A stretch of 5,423 nucleotides of DNA from Ruminococcaceae bacterium UBA7135. Its GTDB lineage: Bacteria; Bacillota; Clostridia; Oscillospirales; Ruminococcaceae. This document shows positions 1 to 5,423 of this stretch, in pieces. The stretch lies in contig DKXD01000049.1 in NCBI GenBank assembly GCA_002492075.1, positions 1 to 5,423 of the forward strand, given 5' to 3'. Positions within the stretch are counted from its first letter, which is position 1. Every line of letters begins with the position of its first letter. The translations under genes were made by a program, and so were the position numbers. The notes beneath the pieces were generated by a model that worked only from the letters and a program-made list of their open reading frames with translations, did no database searches and was not told where the DNA came from.

Positions 1-83
1 TCTGCTTTTAATGAGAAATTAGTATAGGTCTATGTGAACTGTTTTTGTGCAAAACGCAGAATATTGATTTAGTTTAAAAAACT

Positions 84-126
84 TTTAAAATACTATTGAC
101 AAAAGTAATAATTTCGTTTAAAATAC
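84..126 (+). repeat. Direct repeat TTTAAAATAC flanking the main promoter
   Basis: The 10-mer TTTAAAATAC occurs at 84-93 and again at 117-126, a 33-bp offset. TATTGA likewise occurs at 62-67 and 94-99, a 32-bp offset. Together they suggest a diverged tandem duplication of a promoter-sized segment. The second copy contains the -10 box of the main promoter. The first copy could act as a weaker upstream promoter (TTGATT at 64-69, 16-bp spacer, TAAAAT at 86-91). A 7-bp inverted repeat (TTTAAAA/TTTTAAA, 73-79 and 83-89) lies inside this region. The repeats are seen directly; a role as tandem promoters or as a regulator site is inference, and AT-rich composition raises the odds of chance matches. 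Confidence 0.45.
96..124 (+). promoter_or_regulatory. Sigma-A-type promoter of the ABC exporter operon
   Basis: A perfect -35 box TTGACA (96-101) is separated by 17 bp from a TAAAAT -10 box (119-124, five of six consensus bases). It is preceded by A/T tracts that could act as an UP element. Transcription would start near 131, giving a leader of about 155 nt before the first exporter gene. This is the best promoter match upstream of that gene. Confidence 0.75.
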
Positions 127-149
127 AACGGACGGAAGAAATAATACCG

Positions 150-174
150 GTTTCCCCGCTATATGCGGGGAAAC
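150..174 (+). other. Perfect hairpin in the leader of the exporter mRNA
   Basis: A 10-bp perfect stem (150-159 pairing with 165-174, core TTTCCCCGC/GCGGGGAAA) closes a 5-nt loop, TATAT. It begins about 20 nt after the predicted transcription start. No T-tract follows (the next bases are GTTCGTAAAG), so it is not a standard intrinsic terminator. It could stabilise the 5' end of the transcript, be bound by a regulator, or form part of an attenuator. The stem is seen directly; its function is unknown. The rest of the leader (175-273) shows no strong structure. Confidence 0.55.
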
Positions 175-273
175 GTTCGTAAAGAAAGGTTTTGCCAAAA
201 TCTGCTCGTTTTGAGAGTTTAACGAATAAAAAAGACGTTGGATAATGGCAATTGTAATATGATTTCTTGCTTT

Positions 274-280
274 AGGGGGG
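274..280 (+). promoter_or_regulatory. Ribosome binding site of the first ABC gene
   Basis: AGGGGGG lies 6 nt before the ATG at 287. It is a slightly unusual G-run form of the Shine-Dalgarno site. A TGA stop in the same frame at 260-262 means that this ATG is the first one available after the stop, which supports the chosen start. Confidence 0.7.
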
Positions 281-286
281 ATTTTT

Positions 287-2026
287 ATGTTCCTTTTGCG
301 CTGGCTGTGGAAAAATATGGAGGGTTCTCGGAGAATATACATACTCGGAATGTTCTTAACGATCATATCGCAGTCGATGTATATTATCACACCGCGTATT
401 ACAGGTTTTATCACCGATACGTTTATAACGGGTGAGAACGCGGTTGAAAATCTTGAAACGCAGCCCAACCTGCTGATATGGCTGCTGGTACTTATGGTAT
501 CAGCCACGCTTGTACGCTGCTCGATGATATACGGTTCCACGATGTGCTACGAACATTCTTCGCAGTCGATGATATATAAGATACGCGCGGTAGTATTTAA
601 GAATATCGAGGATCAGGACGCGAGATTTTACGATTTATACCGTACGGGCGATATTATGACGCGCGTTTCGGGCGACCTCGATATGGTGAGGCACTCGATA
701 GCGTGGATAATCCGCGTTGTTCTGGAGTGCATTGTGATGTTTACGGTGTCGATCGTTTTCTTTTTTTCCATGGATTGGCTTATGGCACTGTGCTTGCTTG
801 CGCTTACTCCGATAATTATGCTCATCGCAAACTTCTTTGAAAAGGCGGTTGGACCCAAGTTCCGCGTAAAGCGCGACAAGCTCTCCGATCTTAACACGGC
901 AGCCGAGGAAAACATTTCGGGAAACCGTGTTGTGAAAGCATTCGCGCGGGAAAAGCATGAGACGGAGAAGTTTGACAAGCTGTCAAAGGATTTTCGGGAC
1001 GCTTCCAAGGACGCGGCGTTCACATGGTTTAAGTTCTTTCCGTTTGAGGAGATCACCGCGCAGGCGCTGTCGGTGGTAATGCTTGTCTGCGGAGGGTTGT
1101 TCGTGATATTCGGGCGAATTACGTTTGGCGAGTACATATCGTTTTCGGGACTTGTCTGGACTATGAGCAACCCAATGCGTCAGTTGGGAACGATAATCAA
1201 CGATTGGCAGTCGTTTACCGCCTCGGCGCAAAAGATAGTGGAGATATACTACGGTCGCCCGCGCATAATAACGCGCGAGGATGCTGTGGATAAGCCCGAG
1301 CGTTTTAAAGGCAAAGTAGAGTTTGATAACGTATCTCTTAATCTCGGCGGCAAGGATATTTTGAAAAACGTATCGTTTACGGTAAACTCTGGCGAAACGG
1401 TCGCGATAATGGGCGAAACGGGCGCAGGCAAAACGCTCCTCACCGAGCTTATCCCGCGTATCTATGATGTGACGGGCGGCGCGGTTCGCGTGGACGGCAC
1501 AGACGTTCGTATGCTAAAGCTTGACCAGCTTCGCCGAAACATCGGCACGGCAACGCAGGATGTGTTCCTGTATTCGGACACGATAGACGGAAACATCGCA
1601 TACGGCGATTCGGACTGCCCCGAGGAGCAGGTGTACAAGTCTGCAAGGCTGGCGGACGCGGACGAGTTTATCCGCAAGCAAACGGACGGATACGATACGA
1701 TAGTCGGCGAGCGCGGAGTGGGTCTTTCGGGCGGACAGAAGCAGCGTATCTCACTTGCCCGCGCACTGAATGTCAAGCCCGCGATACTGATACTCGACGA
1801 CACGACCTCCGCGCTGGATCTTGAAACCGAGAAAAACATACAGGATTCGCTGAAAAGTCTTGATTTTGAATGTACTAAGATAATTGTAGCGCAAAGAATA
1901 TCGACTACCAAGTTTGCCGATAAGGTGATAGTTATGAAAAATGGCACTGTTATAGAGCAGGGAACGCATGAGGAGCTTATCCGCAGAAACGGATACTATA
2001 GGGAAGTTTACGATCTGCAAAAGTAA
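287..2026 (+). CDS. ABC exporter half-transporter, degenerate-site subunit
   Basis: This 579-residue protein has the normal length and layout of a type IV (B-family) ABC exporter half: a membrane domain at about 1-320 and an ATPase domain at about 343-579. Hydrophobic stretches fit six helices (about 16-36, 61-83, 140-160, 163-183, 257-276, 281-306). A conserved cytoplasmic-loop motif, EENISGNRVVKAFARE, spans 207-222. The ATPase domain shows Walker A GETGAGKT (376-383), Q-loop Q424, signature LSGGQ (480-484), Walker B LILDD (501-505) and D-loop SALD (508-511). The catalytic Glu is replaced by Asp505, the switch His by Gln536, and the A-loop aromatic position by Leu353. In heterodimeric exporters such as TM287/288 this marks the subunit with the degenerate ATP site. 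Its partner is the next gene, 191 bp downstream. The substrate cannot be read from sequence; drugs, peptides or lipids are all possible. Family assignment is firm; pairing is very likely. Confidence 0.96.
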   Translation: MFLLRWLWKNMEGSRRIYILGMFLTIISQSMYIITPRITGFITDTFITGENAVENLETQPNLLIWLLVLMVSATLVRCSMIYGSTMCYEHSSQSMIYKIRAVVFKNIEDQDARFYDLYRTGDIMTRVSGDLDMVRHSIAWIIRVVLECIVMFTVSIVFFFSMDWLMALCLLALTPIIMLIANFFEKAVGPKFRVKRDKLSDLNTAAEENISGNRVVKAFAREKHETEKFDKLSKDFRDASKDAAFTWFKFFPFEEITAQALSVVMLVCGGLFVIFGRITFGEYISFSGLVWTMSNPMRQLGTIINDWQSFTASAQKIVEIYYGRPRIITREDAVDKPERFKGKVEFDNVSLNLGGKDILKNVSFTVNSGETVAIMGETGAGKTLLTELIPRIYDVTGGAVRVDGTDVRMLKLDQLRRNIGTATQDVFLYSDTIDGNIAYGDSDCPEEQVYKSARLADADEFIRKQTDGYDTIVGERGVGLSGGQKQRISLARALNVKPAILILDDTTSALDLETEKNIQDSLKSLDFECTKIIVAQRISTTKFADKVIVMKNGTVIEQGTHEELIRRNGYYREVYDLQK

Positions 2027-2056
2027 ACAATTGACAATTTTGGTATGGCGCTCCGT

Positions 2057-2084
2057 GTGACATCACATAACATCAGCGTATAAT
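2057..2084 (+). promoter_or_regulatory. Possible internal promoter for the second ABC gene
   Basis: GTGACA (2057-2062, five of six -35 bases) is followed after 16 bp by a perfect TATAAT -10 box (2079-2084). Transcription would start near 2091, ahead of the inverted-repeat element and the second exporter gene. TTGACA at 2031-2036 is too far away to pair with this -10 box. The match is good by consensus, but the region can also fold as RNA (TATGGCGCT at 2044-2052 with AGCGTATA at 2075-2082, one bulge), so activity is uncertain. Confidence 0.45.
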
Positions 2085-2107
2085 TTTAAGCAAAGAAACA
2101 GCAGAGC

Positions 2108-2201
2108 AGTGAAATTTGCGAAAGTGAGCGGAGAATGTGCAGCGTCACTCGGCTAGCGAACGGAGGGCGAAGCGCGGAGAGAGCGGTTCGCAAATTTCAT
2201 T
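2108..2201 (+). repeat. Long inverted-repeat element between the exporter genes
   Basis: TGAAATTTGCGAA (2110-2122) and its exact complement TTCGCAAATTTCA (2187-2199) bound a 64-nt interior. As RNA the stem extends to 15 pairs (2108-2122 with 2187-2201, one G-U pair). The interior is purine-rich and has shorter complementary segments: AGTGA/TCACT at 2123-2127 and 2145-2149, and GCGAAC/GTTCGC at 2156-2161 and 2186-2191. The latter competes with the base of the main stem. No long open reading frame fits here. It resembles a small non-coding interspersed element (MITE- or REP-like), and the flank directly after the first gene's stop carries a 7-bp-period repeat, ACAATTGACAATT (2027-2039). Insertion origin is inference; the inverted repeat itself is certain. 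Confidence 0.6.
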
Positions 2202-2208
2202 TAAATAA

Positions 2209-2212
2209 GAGG
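2209..2212 (+). promoter_or_regulatory. Ribosome binding site of the second ABC gene
   Basis: GAGG sits 5 nt before the ATG at 2218. It lies just outside the right arm of the inverted repeat, so that stem would not bury it directly. An in-frame TAA at 2206-2208 excludes any longer start. Confidence 0.65.
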
Positions 2213-2217
2213 TAGAT

Positions 2218-3987
2218 ATGGCTCGTAATAAATATGATGTAGATGAAGTGCTTGAAACGCCGTTTGACGTCAGGCACTTGAAAAGATCGCTGAAATATGC
2301 GGCAAGATATAAGGGGAAAATCATCGCGGCGCTTATATTAAGCACTTTTGCGGCGGTGATAAGCTTGCTGTCTCCGCTTATTGTACAGAACGCGGTGGAT
2401 AATTATATGCGCAGCGCCGAAGATATCCCCATGCTGCTGTTGAGCGGCGCGGGAGTGCTGGCATGCATTACTGTAAGCGTACTGTTCATGAAAAAGCGCG
2501 CGATGCTGATGACGGACGTTGGACAGAATATCGTTTATGATATCCGCAAGGACTTGTTCGAGCACATGCAGCGCCTGTCGTTCGATTATTACGACAGCCG
2601 TCCGCACGGCAAGATACTCACGCGAATAATCAATTATATAAATTCCATAGCCGATCTTATGACAAACGGCATTGTGAATTTTATTCTGGAGATATTCAAC
2701 CTGCTGTTTATCACGATATTTATGTTTATCGTAAGCTGGCAGCTCGCGCTTGTGACGCTTTGCGGACTTCCCTTGTATCTGGGGATAATGCTGCTTATCA
2801 AAAATCATCAGCGCAAGGCTTGGCAGCGGGTGAGCAATAAAAGCTCCAATCTGGCGGCGTATCAGCACGAGAATATAATCGGCGCGAAGATATCGCAGAT
2901 GTTCGTGCGTGAAGAAGAGAACGAGGAGATTCACGACAGGCTTGCAAAAGCATACCGCAGGGATTGGATGGGAGCCGTAAGGTGGTCCAATCTGGTTTGG
3001 CCGTCAACGGATGTTGTGGGAATAACTGTACAGGCAGCTATATACGCGGTGGGATTGTTTGCATTTCGCGGAACGCTGACGCTTGGTACGATACTTGCTA
3101 TGACAGATTATACGGCGCGTTTCTGGCAGCCGCTGATGAACCTCTCGAACCTAATGAACAGTGTTATAAATGCCGTGGCTTATCTTGAGCGCATATTCGA
3201 GATGATGGACGAGCCGATAGATATCAAGGACGCTCCCGACGCGAAGGAAATGCCGCCTATGCACGGAGACGTTCACTTTGAGAATGTGACATTCGCGTAT
3301 GAGGAGGGGATAAATATCCTCGAAGACCTTTCGTTTGACGTAAAGGCGGGGGAAAGCGTGGCTCTTGTGGGACCTACGGGCGCGGGAAAGACCACGATAG
3401 TGAACCTCATTTCCCGCTTCTATGATCTGAACGGTGGCGTAGTCCGTATAGATGACAGGGACATCTCACAGGTCACGCTGAAAAGCCTGCGCTCGCAAAT
3501 GGGTATAATGCTTCAAGACAGCTTTATCTTCAGCGGTACTATCTTAGATAATATACGCTACGGCAAGCTTGACGCAACTCTTGAAGAGTGCCGTGCGGCG
3601 TGCAAAATAGTGGGCATAGACGATTTTATAATGGGCTTAAAGGACGGCTATAAAACCGTGGTCAACGAGCGTGGCGGCGGGTTGTCGCAGGGACAAAAGC
3701 AGCTCATAGCGTTTGCGCGTACTATCGTTTCCGACCCGAAGATACTTGTACTTGACGAGGCCACAAGCTCCATAGACGCAAAAACGGAGCGCTATCTTCA
3801 AAACGGACTGAACCACCTTCTAAAAGGACGTACAAGCTTCATAATTGCTCACAGACTCTCAACGATCAGAAACTGCGACCGTATTATGTATGTTTCCAAC
3901 AAGGGCATAACCGAATGTGGCACTCACGAGGAGCTTATGGAGAAGCGCGGGGATTATTATAAGCTGTATACGGCTCAAAGTACCTGA
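2218..3987 (+). CDS. ABC exporter half-transporter, catalytic-site subunit
   Basis: This 589-residue protein is the partner half of the exporter. The membrane domain (about 25-325) has six likely helices near 34-55, 71-91, 150-173, 174-194, 262-285 and 288-312, and a coupling-loop motif HENIIGAKISQMFVREEEN (217-235). The ATPase domain (about 350-589) has A-loop Tyr361, Walker A GPTGAGKT (385-392), Q433, Walker B ILVLDE (509-514) with catalytic Glu514, D-loop SSID (517-520) and switch His545. Its catalytic residues are therefore intact, while its signature reads LSQGQ (489-493) instead of LSGGQ. This complements the first subunit: the intact site combines this Walker A/B with the partner's LSGGQ, and the degenerate site combines the partner's Walker A/B with LSQGQ. 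The same swap is known in TM288-type subunits. It would sit in the cytoplasmic membrane and drive export; the substrate is unknown. The gene may be read both from the upstream operon promoter and from the internal one. Confidence 0.96.
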   Translation: MARNKYDVDEVLETPFDVRHLKRSLKYAARYKGKIIAALILSTFAAVISLLSPLIVQNAVDNYMRSAEDIPMLLLSGAGVLACITVSVLFMKKRAMLMTDVGQNIVYDIRKDLFEHMQRLSFDYYDSRPHGKILTRIINYINSIADLMTNGIVNFILEIFNLLFITIFMFIVSWQLALVTLCGLPLYLGIMLLIKNHQRKAWQRVSNKSSNLAAYQHENIIGAKISQMFVREEENEEIHDRLAKAYRRDWMGAVRWSNLVWPSTDVVGITVQAAIYAVGLFAFRGTLTLGTILAMTDYTARFWQPLMNLSNLMNSVINAVAYLERIFEMMDEPIDIKDAPDAKEMPPMHGDVHFENVTFAYEEGINILEDLSFDVKAGESVALVGPTGAGKTTIVNLISRFYDLNGGVVRIDDRDISQVTLKSLRSQMGIMLQDSFIFSGTILDNIRYGKLDATLEECRAACKIVGIDDFIMGLKDGYKTVVNERGGGLSQGQKQLIAFARTIVSDPKILVLDEATSSIDAKTERYLQNGLNHLLKGRTSFIIAHRLSTIRNCDRIMYVSNKGITECGTHEELMEKRGDYYKLYTAQST

Positions 3988-4079
3988 TCGGCGGTTTCGG
4001 AGCGAAATCATATCCGCTTCCTCCGCAGTTGGGTGAAACAACAAAATCGACCGGCAGAAAAAGTTTGTTTTTTCGTTTG

Positions 4080-4130
4080 CTCTTCCGCGAAGCGGGGGAG
4101 AAAATAAATCTATTTCCTCTTGACTTTTTT
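4080..4130 (+). terminator. Weak candidate terminator region after the exporter operon
   Basis: Two overlapping hairpins are visible. CTCTTCCGC (4080-4088) pairs with GCGGGGGAG (4092-4100) across a GAA loop, nine pairs including two G-U, but no T-tract follows. A second, AU-rich stem (4098-4106 with 4111-4119, one mismatch, loop AATC) is followed shortly by a run of six T at 4125-4130. The two share GAG at 4098-4100, so they exclude each other. A further weak fold lies at 3991-4026. None is a textbook intrinsic terminator, so some read-through into the next gene is possible. Confidence 0.3.
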
Positions 4131-4148
4131 CGCAGAATGTAGTAAAAT
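4120..4148 (+). promoter_or_regulatory. Sigma-A-type promoter of the SPFH gene
   Basis: TTGACT (4120-4125) and TAAAAT (4143-4148) are separated by exactly 17 bp, each five of six consensus bases. Transcription would start near 4155, giving a short leader of about 44 nt. The -10 box is identical to that of the exporter promoter. This makes the SPFH gene its own transcription unit rather than a third operon gene. Confidence 0.7.
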
Positions 4149-4185
4149 GTAATTAAAGCAATTACGCTTGTTATATATTCTAAAA

Positions 4186-4190
4186 AGGAG
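4186..4190 (+). promoter_or_regulatory. Ribosome binding site of the SPFH gene
   Basis: AGGAG, within AAAAAGGAGAAA, lies 8 nt before the ATG at 4199. It is a near-ideal Shine-Dalgarno site and fixes the start. Confidence 0.8.
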
Positions 4191-4198
4191 AAAGCATT

Positions 4199-5423
4199 AT
4201 GGGTTTGTTAAAAGCAGGAATTGGCGCGGTTTCGGGGGCATTGGCGGACACTTGGAGAGATCACTTTTATTGTGATGCGATAAAACCCGATACATTGGCG
4301 GTTCGTGCGCTCAAGCGTGCGGGTTCTAAAAGCTCCAACACAAAGGGTAGCGACAACGTTATCTCTAACGGTTCGATCATTGAGGTGAACGAGGGTCAGT
4401 GCGCACTTATCGTTGACGGCGGCAAGGTTGCCGAGGTGTGCGCGGAGCCGGGCGAGTTCGTTTATGACGAGTCTACCGAGCCTTCGCTGTTCTACGGCAA
4501 ACTCGGTGATAACATCGTAAAAACGTTCAAGGAGATAGGCAAGCGCTTTGCGTTTGGCGGCGAGGCGGCTGTAAATCAGCGCGTTTACTACATAAACACC
4601 AAGGAAGTAACGGGAAATCTTTACGGTACGCCTTCTGCCGTTCCGTTCCGTGTTTTGGATAAGAATATCGGACTTGACGTAGACGTTTCCATTCGCTGCA
4701 ACGGCGAGTACTCATATCAGATAACCAATCCCGTATTGTTCTATACTAATGTTTGCGGCAATTTCACCGATACATACCCCAAGCGTTCGCTTGACAGCAT
4801 TCTTAAAAGCGAGATCGTTACCGCTCTTCAGCCCGCTCTCGGCAAGATATCCGATTCGGGAGTTCGTCCGAGCAATCTGCCCTCTCACACGATGGAGATA
4901 TGCGACGCGCTGAACGAGATACTCACCAAAAAATGGGGCGATCTGCGCGGAATGACGATCACCTCGTTCAATATGAATCCTCCGTCGATGTCTCAGGAGG
5001 ATCAGGAGCTTATAAAAAACCTGCAAAAGACCGCAGTTATGCGCGATCCGGGAATGGCAGCCGCACACCTCACCGAGGCTCAGGGCGAGGCTATGAAGAC
5101 TGCCGCGGGCAACGCGGGCGGCGCTATGATGGGCTTTATGGGAATGAATATGGCACAGGCAAACGGCGGCATCAACGCAGGCAATTTGTACAATATGGCT
5201 GCGCAGCAGCAAGCGGCACAACAGCAGGCTGCACAGCAGACGGCTCCCGCGCAGCCCACTGTCAGCGCCGACGGCTGGACTTGTTCTTGCGGCGAGAAAA
5301 ATACCGGGAAATTCTGTGCTGCGTGCGGTAAGCCAGCTCCCAAAAAGGGCGACAGCTGGACGTGCGCGTGCGGTGCTCAGAACAAGGGAAAGTTCTGCAT
5401 GGAGTGCGGCAAGCCCAAGCCTG
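4199..5423 (+). CDS. SPFH/Band-7 protein with C-terminal zinc ribbons, YdjI-like (3' end missing)
   Basis: The reading frame is open for 408 codons and runs off the window. The protein belongs to the stomatin/prohibitin-like family with a C-terminal Zn ribbon (COG4260, Bacillus YdjI type, often labelled 'virion core protein'). Recognisable family stretches are NTKGSDNVISNGS (47-59), EGQCALIVDGGKVAEVCAEP (65-84), QRVYYINTKEVTGN (127-140), GLDVDVSIRCNGEYSY (158-173) and MRDPGMAAAHLTEAQ (281-295). The SPFH core spans about 55-265. There is no clear signal peptide or membrane helix; the N-terminus (2-16) is mildly hydrophobic and may associate with the membrane. A Gly/Ala/Met-rich stretch (302-331) and an Ala/Gln linker (334-352) lead to two zinc ribbons with Cys362, 364, 373, 376 and Cys389, 391, 400, 403. 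In Bacillus subtilis, YdjI helps place a PspA-family protein at the membrane during envelope stress; a similar role here is inference. No PspA-like gene is in view. The start is set by a strong ribosome site. Confidence 0.93.
   Translation, partial: MGLLKAGIGAVSGALADTWRDHFYCDAIKPDTLAVRALKRAGSKSSNTKGSDNVISNGSIIEVNEGQCALIVDGGKVAEVCAEPGEFVYDESTEPSLFYGKLGDNIVKTFKEIGKRFAFGGEAAVNQRVYYINTKEVTGNLYGTPSAVPFRVLDKNIGLDVDVSIRCNGEYSYQITNPVLFYTNVCGNFTDTYPKRSLDSILKSEIVTALQPALGKISDSGVRPSNLPSHTMEICDALNEILTKKWGDLRGMTITSFNMNPPSMSQEDQELIKNLQKTAVMRDPGMAAAHLTEAQGEAMKTAAGNAGGAMMGFMGMNMAQANGGINAGNLYNMAAQQQAAQQQAAQQTAPAQPTVSADGWTCSCGEKNTGKFCAACGKPAPKKGDSWTCACGAQNKGKFCMECGKPKP
5276..5416 (+). repeat. Tandem zinc-ribbon coding repeat, 81-bp period
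   Basis: Two 60-bp units (5276-5335 and 5357-5416) encode ribbons of the form WTCxCGxxNxGKFCxxCGKP, identical at 14 of 20 residues. Each carries a CxC plus CxxC set that could bind one zinc. They are offset by 27 codons. The window ends only 7 bp after the second unit, so whether a third copy follows is unknown. Confidence 0.8.

Noticed and set aside
1..60. Imperfect inverted ends TCTGCTTTT/AAAACGCAGA (1-9 and 51-60) and a small GTTTT/AAAAC hairpin (41-55).
   Set aside because: Short, AT-rich and cut by the window edge. No target duplication, T-tract pattern or gene supports an element or terminator.
148..176. The leader hairpin looks like a type I-E CRISPR repeat (GGTTT, CCCCGC and GCGGGGAAAC blocks).
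   Set aside because: It occurs once, with no second copy, spacer pattern or cas gene in the window. A single hairpin in a promoter-proximal leader explains it better.
192..262. Possible leader peptides: a 17-codon TTG-started frame (192-245) and a five-codon ATG frame (245-262) that overlap at TAATG.
   Set aside because: The first has only 2 nt between GAAAGG and its start, the second has no proper ribosome site, and neither shows a telling composition. Too weak to annotate.
238..435. A 65-codon frame overlapping the start of the first ABC gene.
   Set aside because: It begins at a TTG without a ribosome site and runs mostly inside the clearly coding ABC frame, with no recognisable product.
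2056..2067. TGTGACATCACA looks like a CRP-type site.
   Set aside because: The half-sites are only 2 bp apart rather than the 6 bp of TGTGA-N6-TCACA, and CRP control is not expected in this type of host.
4087..4094. GCGAAGCG occurs both here and at 2167-2174 within the inter-gene element. GCGAAGC is a known very stable DNA mini-hairpin.
   Set aside because: An 8-bp match is expected by chance at this scale, and the flanks differ, so it does not show a second copy of the element.
4712..5343. Long frames on the minus strand and in another plus frame across the SPFH gene.
   Set aside because: They are antisense or frame-shifted shadows of a gene with strong family similarity. The Cys/Ala runs on the minus strand simply mirror the CAG-rich linker.

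Overview
The window looks like a chromosomal segment from a Gram-positive, low-to-moderate-GC bacterium, most likely a gut-type clostridium (Oscillospiraceae/Ruminococcaceae-like). This is inferred from the purine-rich Shine-Dalgarno sites, AT-rich sigma-A-type promoters around mid-GC genes, and the families present. No taxon can be assigned from the sequence alone. All three genes lie on the + strand. There is no RNA gene, CRISPR array, transposase or phage gene.

Layout: 1-286 is a non-coding regulatory stretch. It holds a good promoter (TTGACA, 17 bp, TAAAAT), a diverged duplication of about 33 bp just upstream of it, and a leader of about 155 nt with a perfect 10-bp hairpin. 287-2026 and 2218-3987 are two complete ABC exporter half-transporters, each a six-helix membrane domain fused to an ATPase domain. 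The 191-bp gap between them is unusually long for such a pair. It holds an internal promoter candidate and a long inverted-repeat element. 3988-4198 is a non-coding gap with weak hairpins and a clear promoter. From 4199 to the window edge runs an SPFH/Band-7 protein of the YdjI type, with an Ala/Gln-rich linker and two tandem C-terminal zinc ribbons. It is cut by the window end.

How the genes work together: the two ABC proteins almost certainly form one heterodimeric exporter. The first subunit has a degenerate ATP site (Asp for the catalytic Glu, Gln for the switch His, no A-loop aromatic). The second has all catalytic residues but an altered signature, LSQGQ. Together they give one catalytic and one degenerate composite site, as in TM287/288-, BmrCD- and LmrCD-type exporters. 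The SPFH protein has its own promoter and is probably a separate transcription unit linked to the membrane or envelope stress response. A functional link to the exporter is not shown.

I did not find a convincing new system. The points most worth a second look are the inverted-repeat element separating the exporter genes, the duplicated promoter region and hairpin leader before the first gene, and the zinc-ribbon repeat that may continue past the window.
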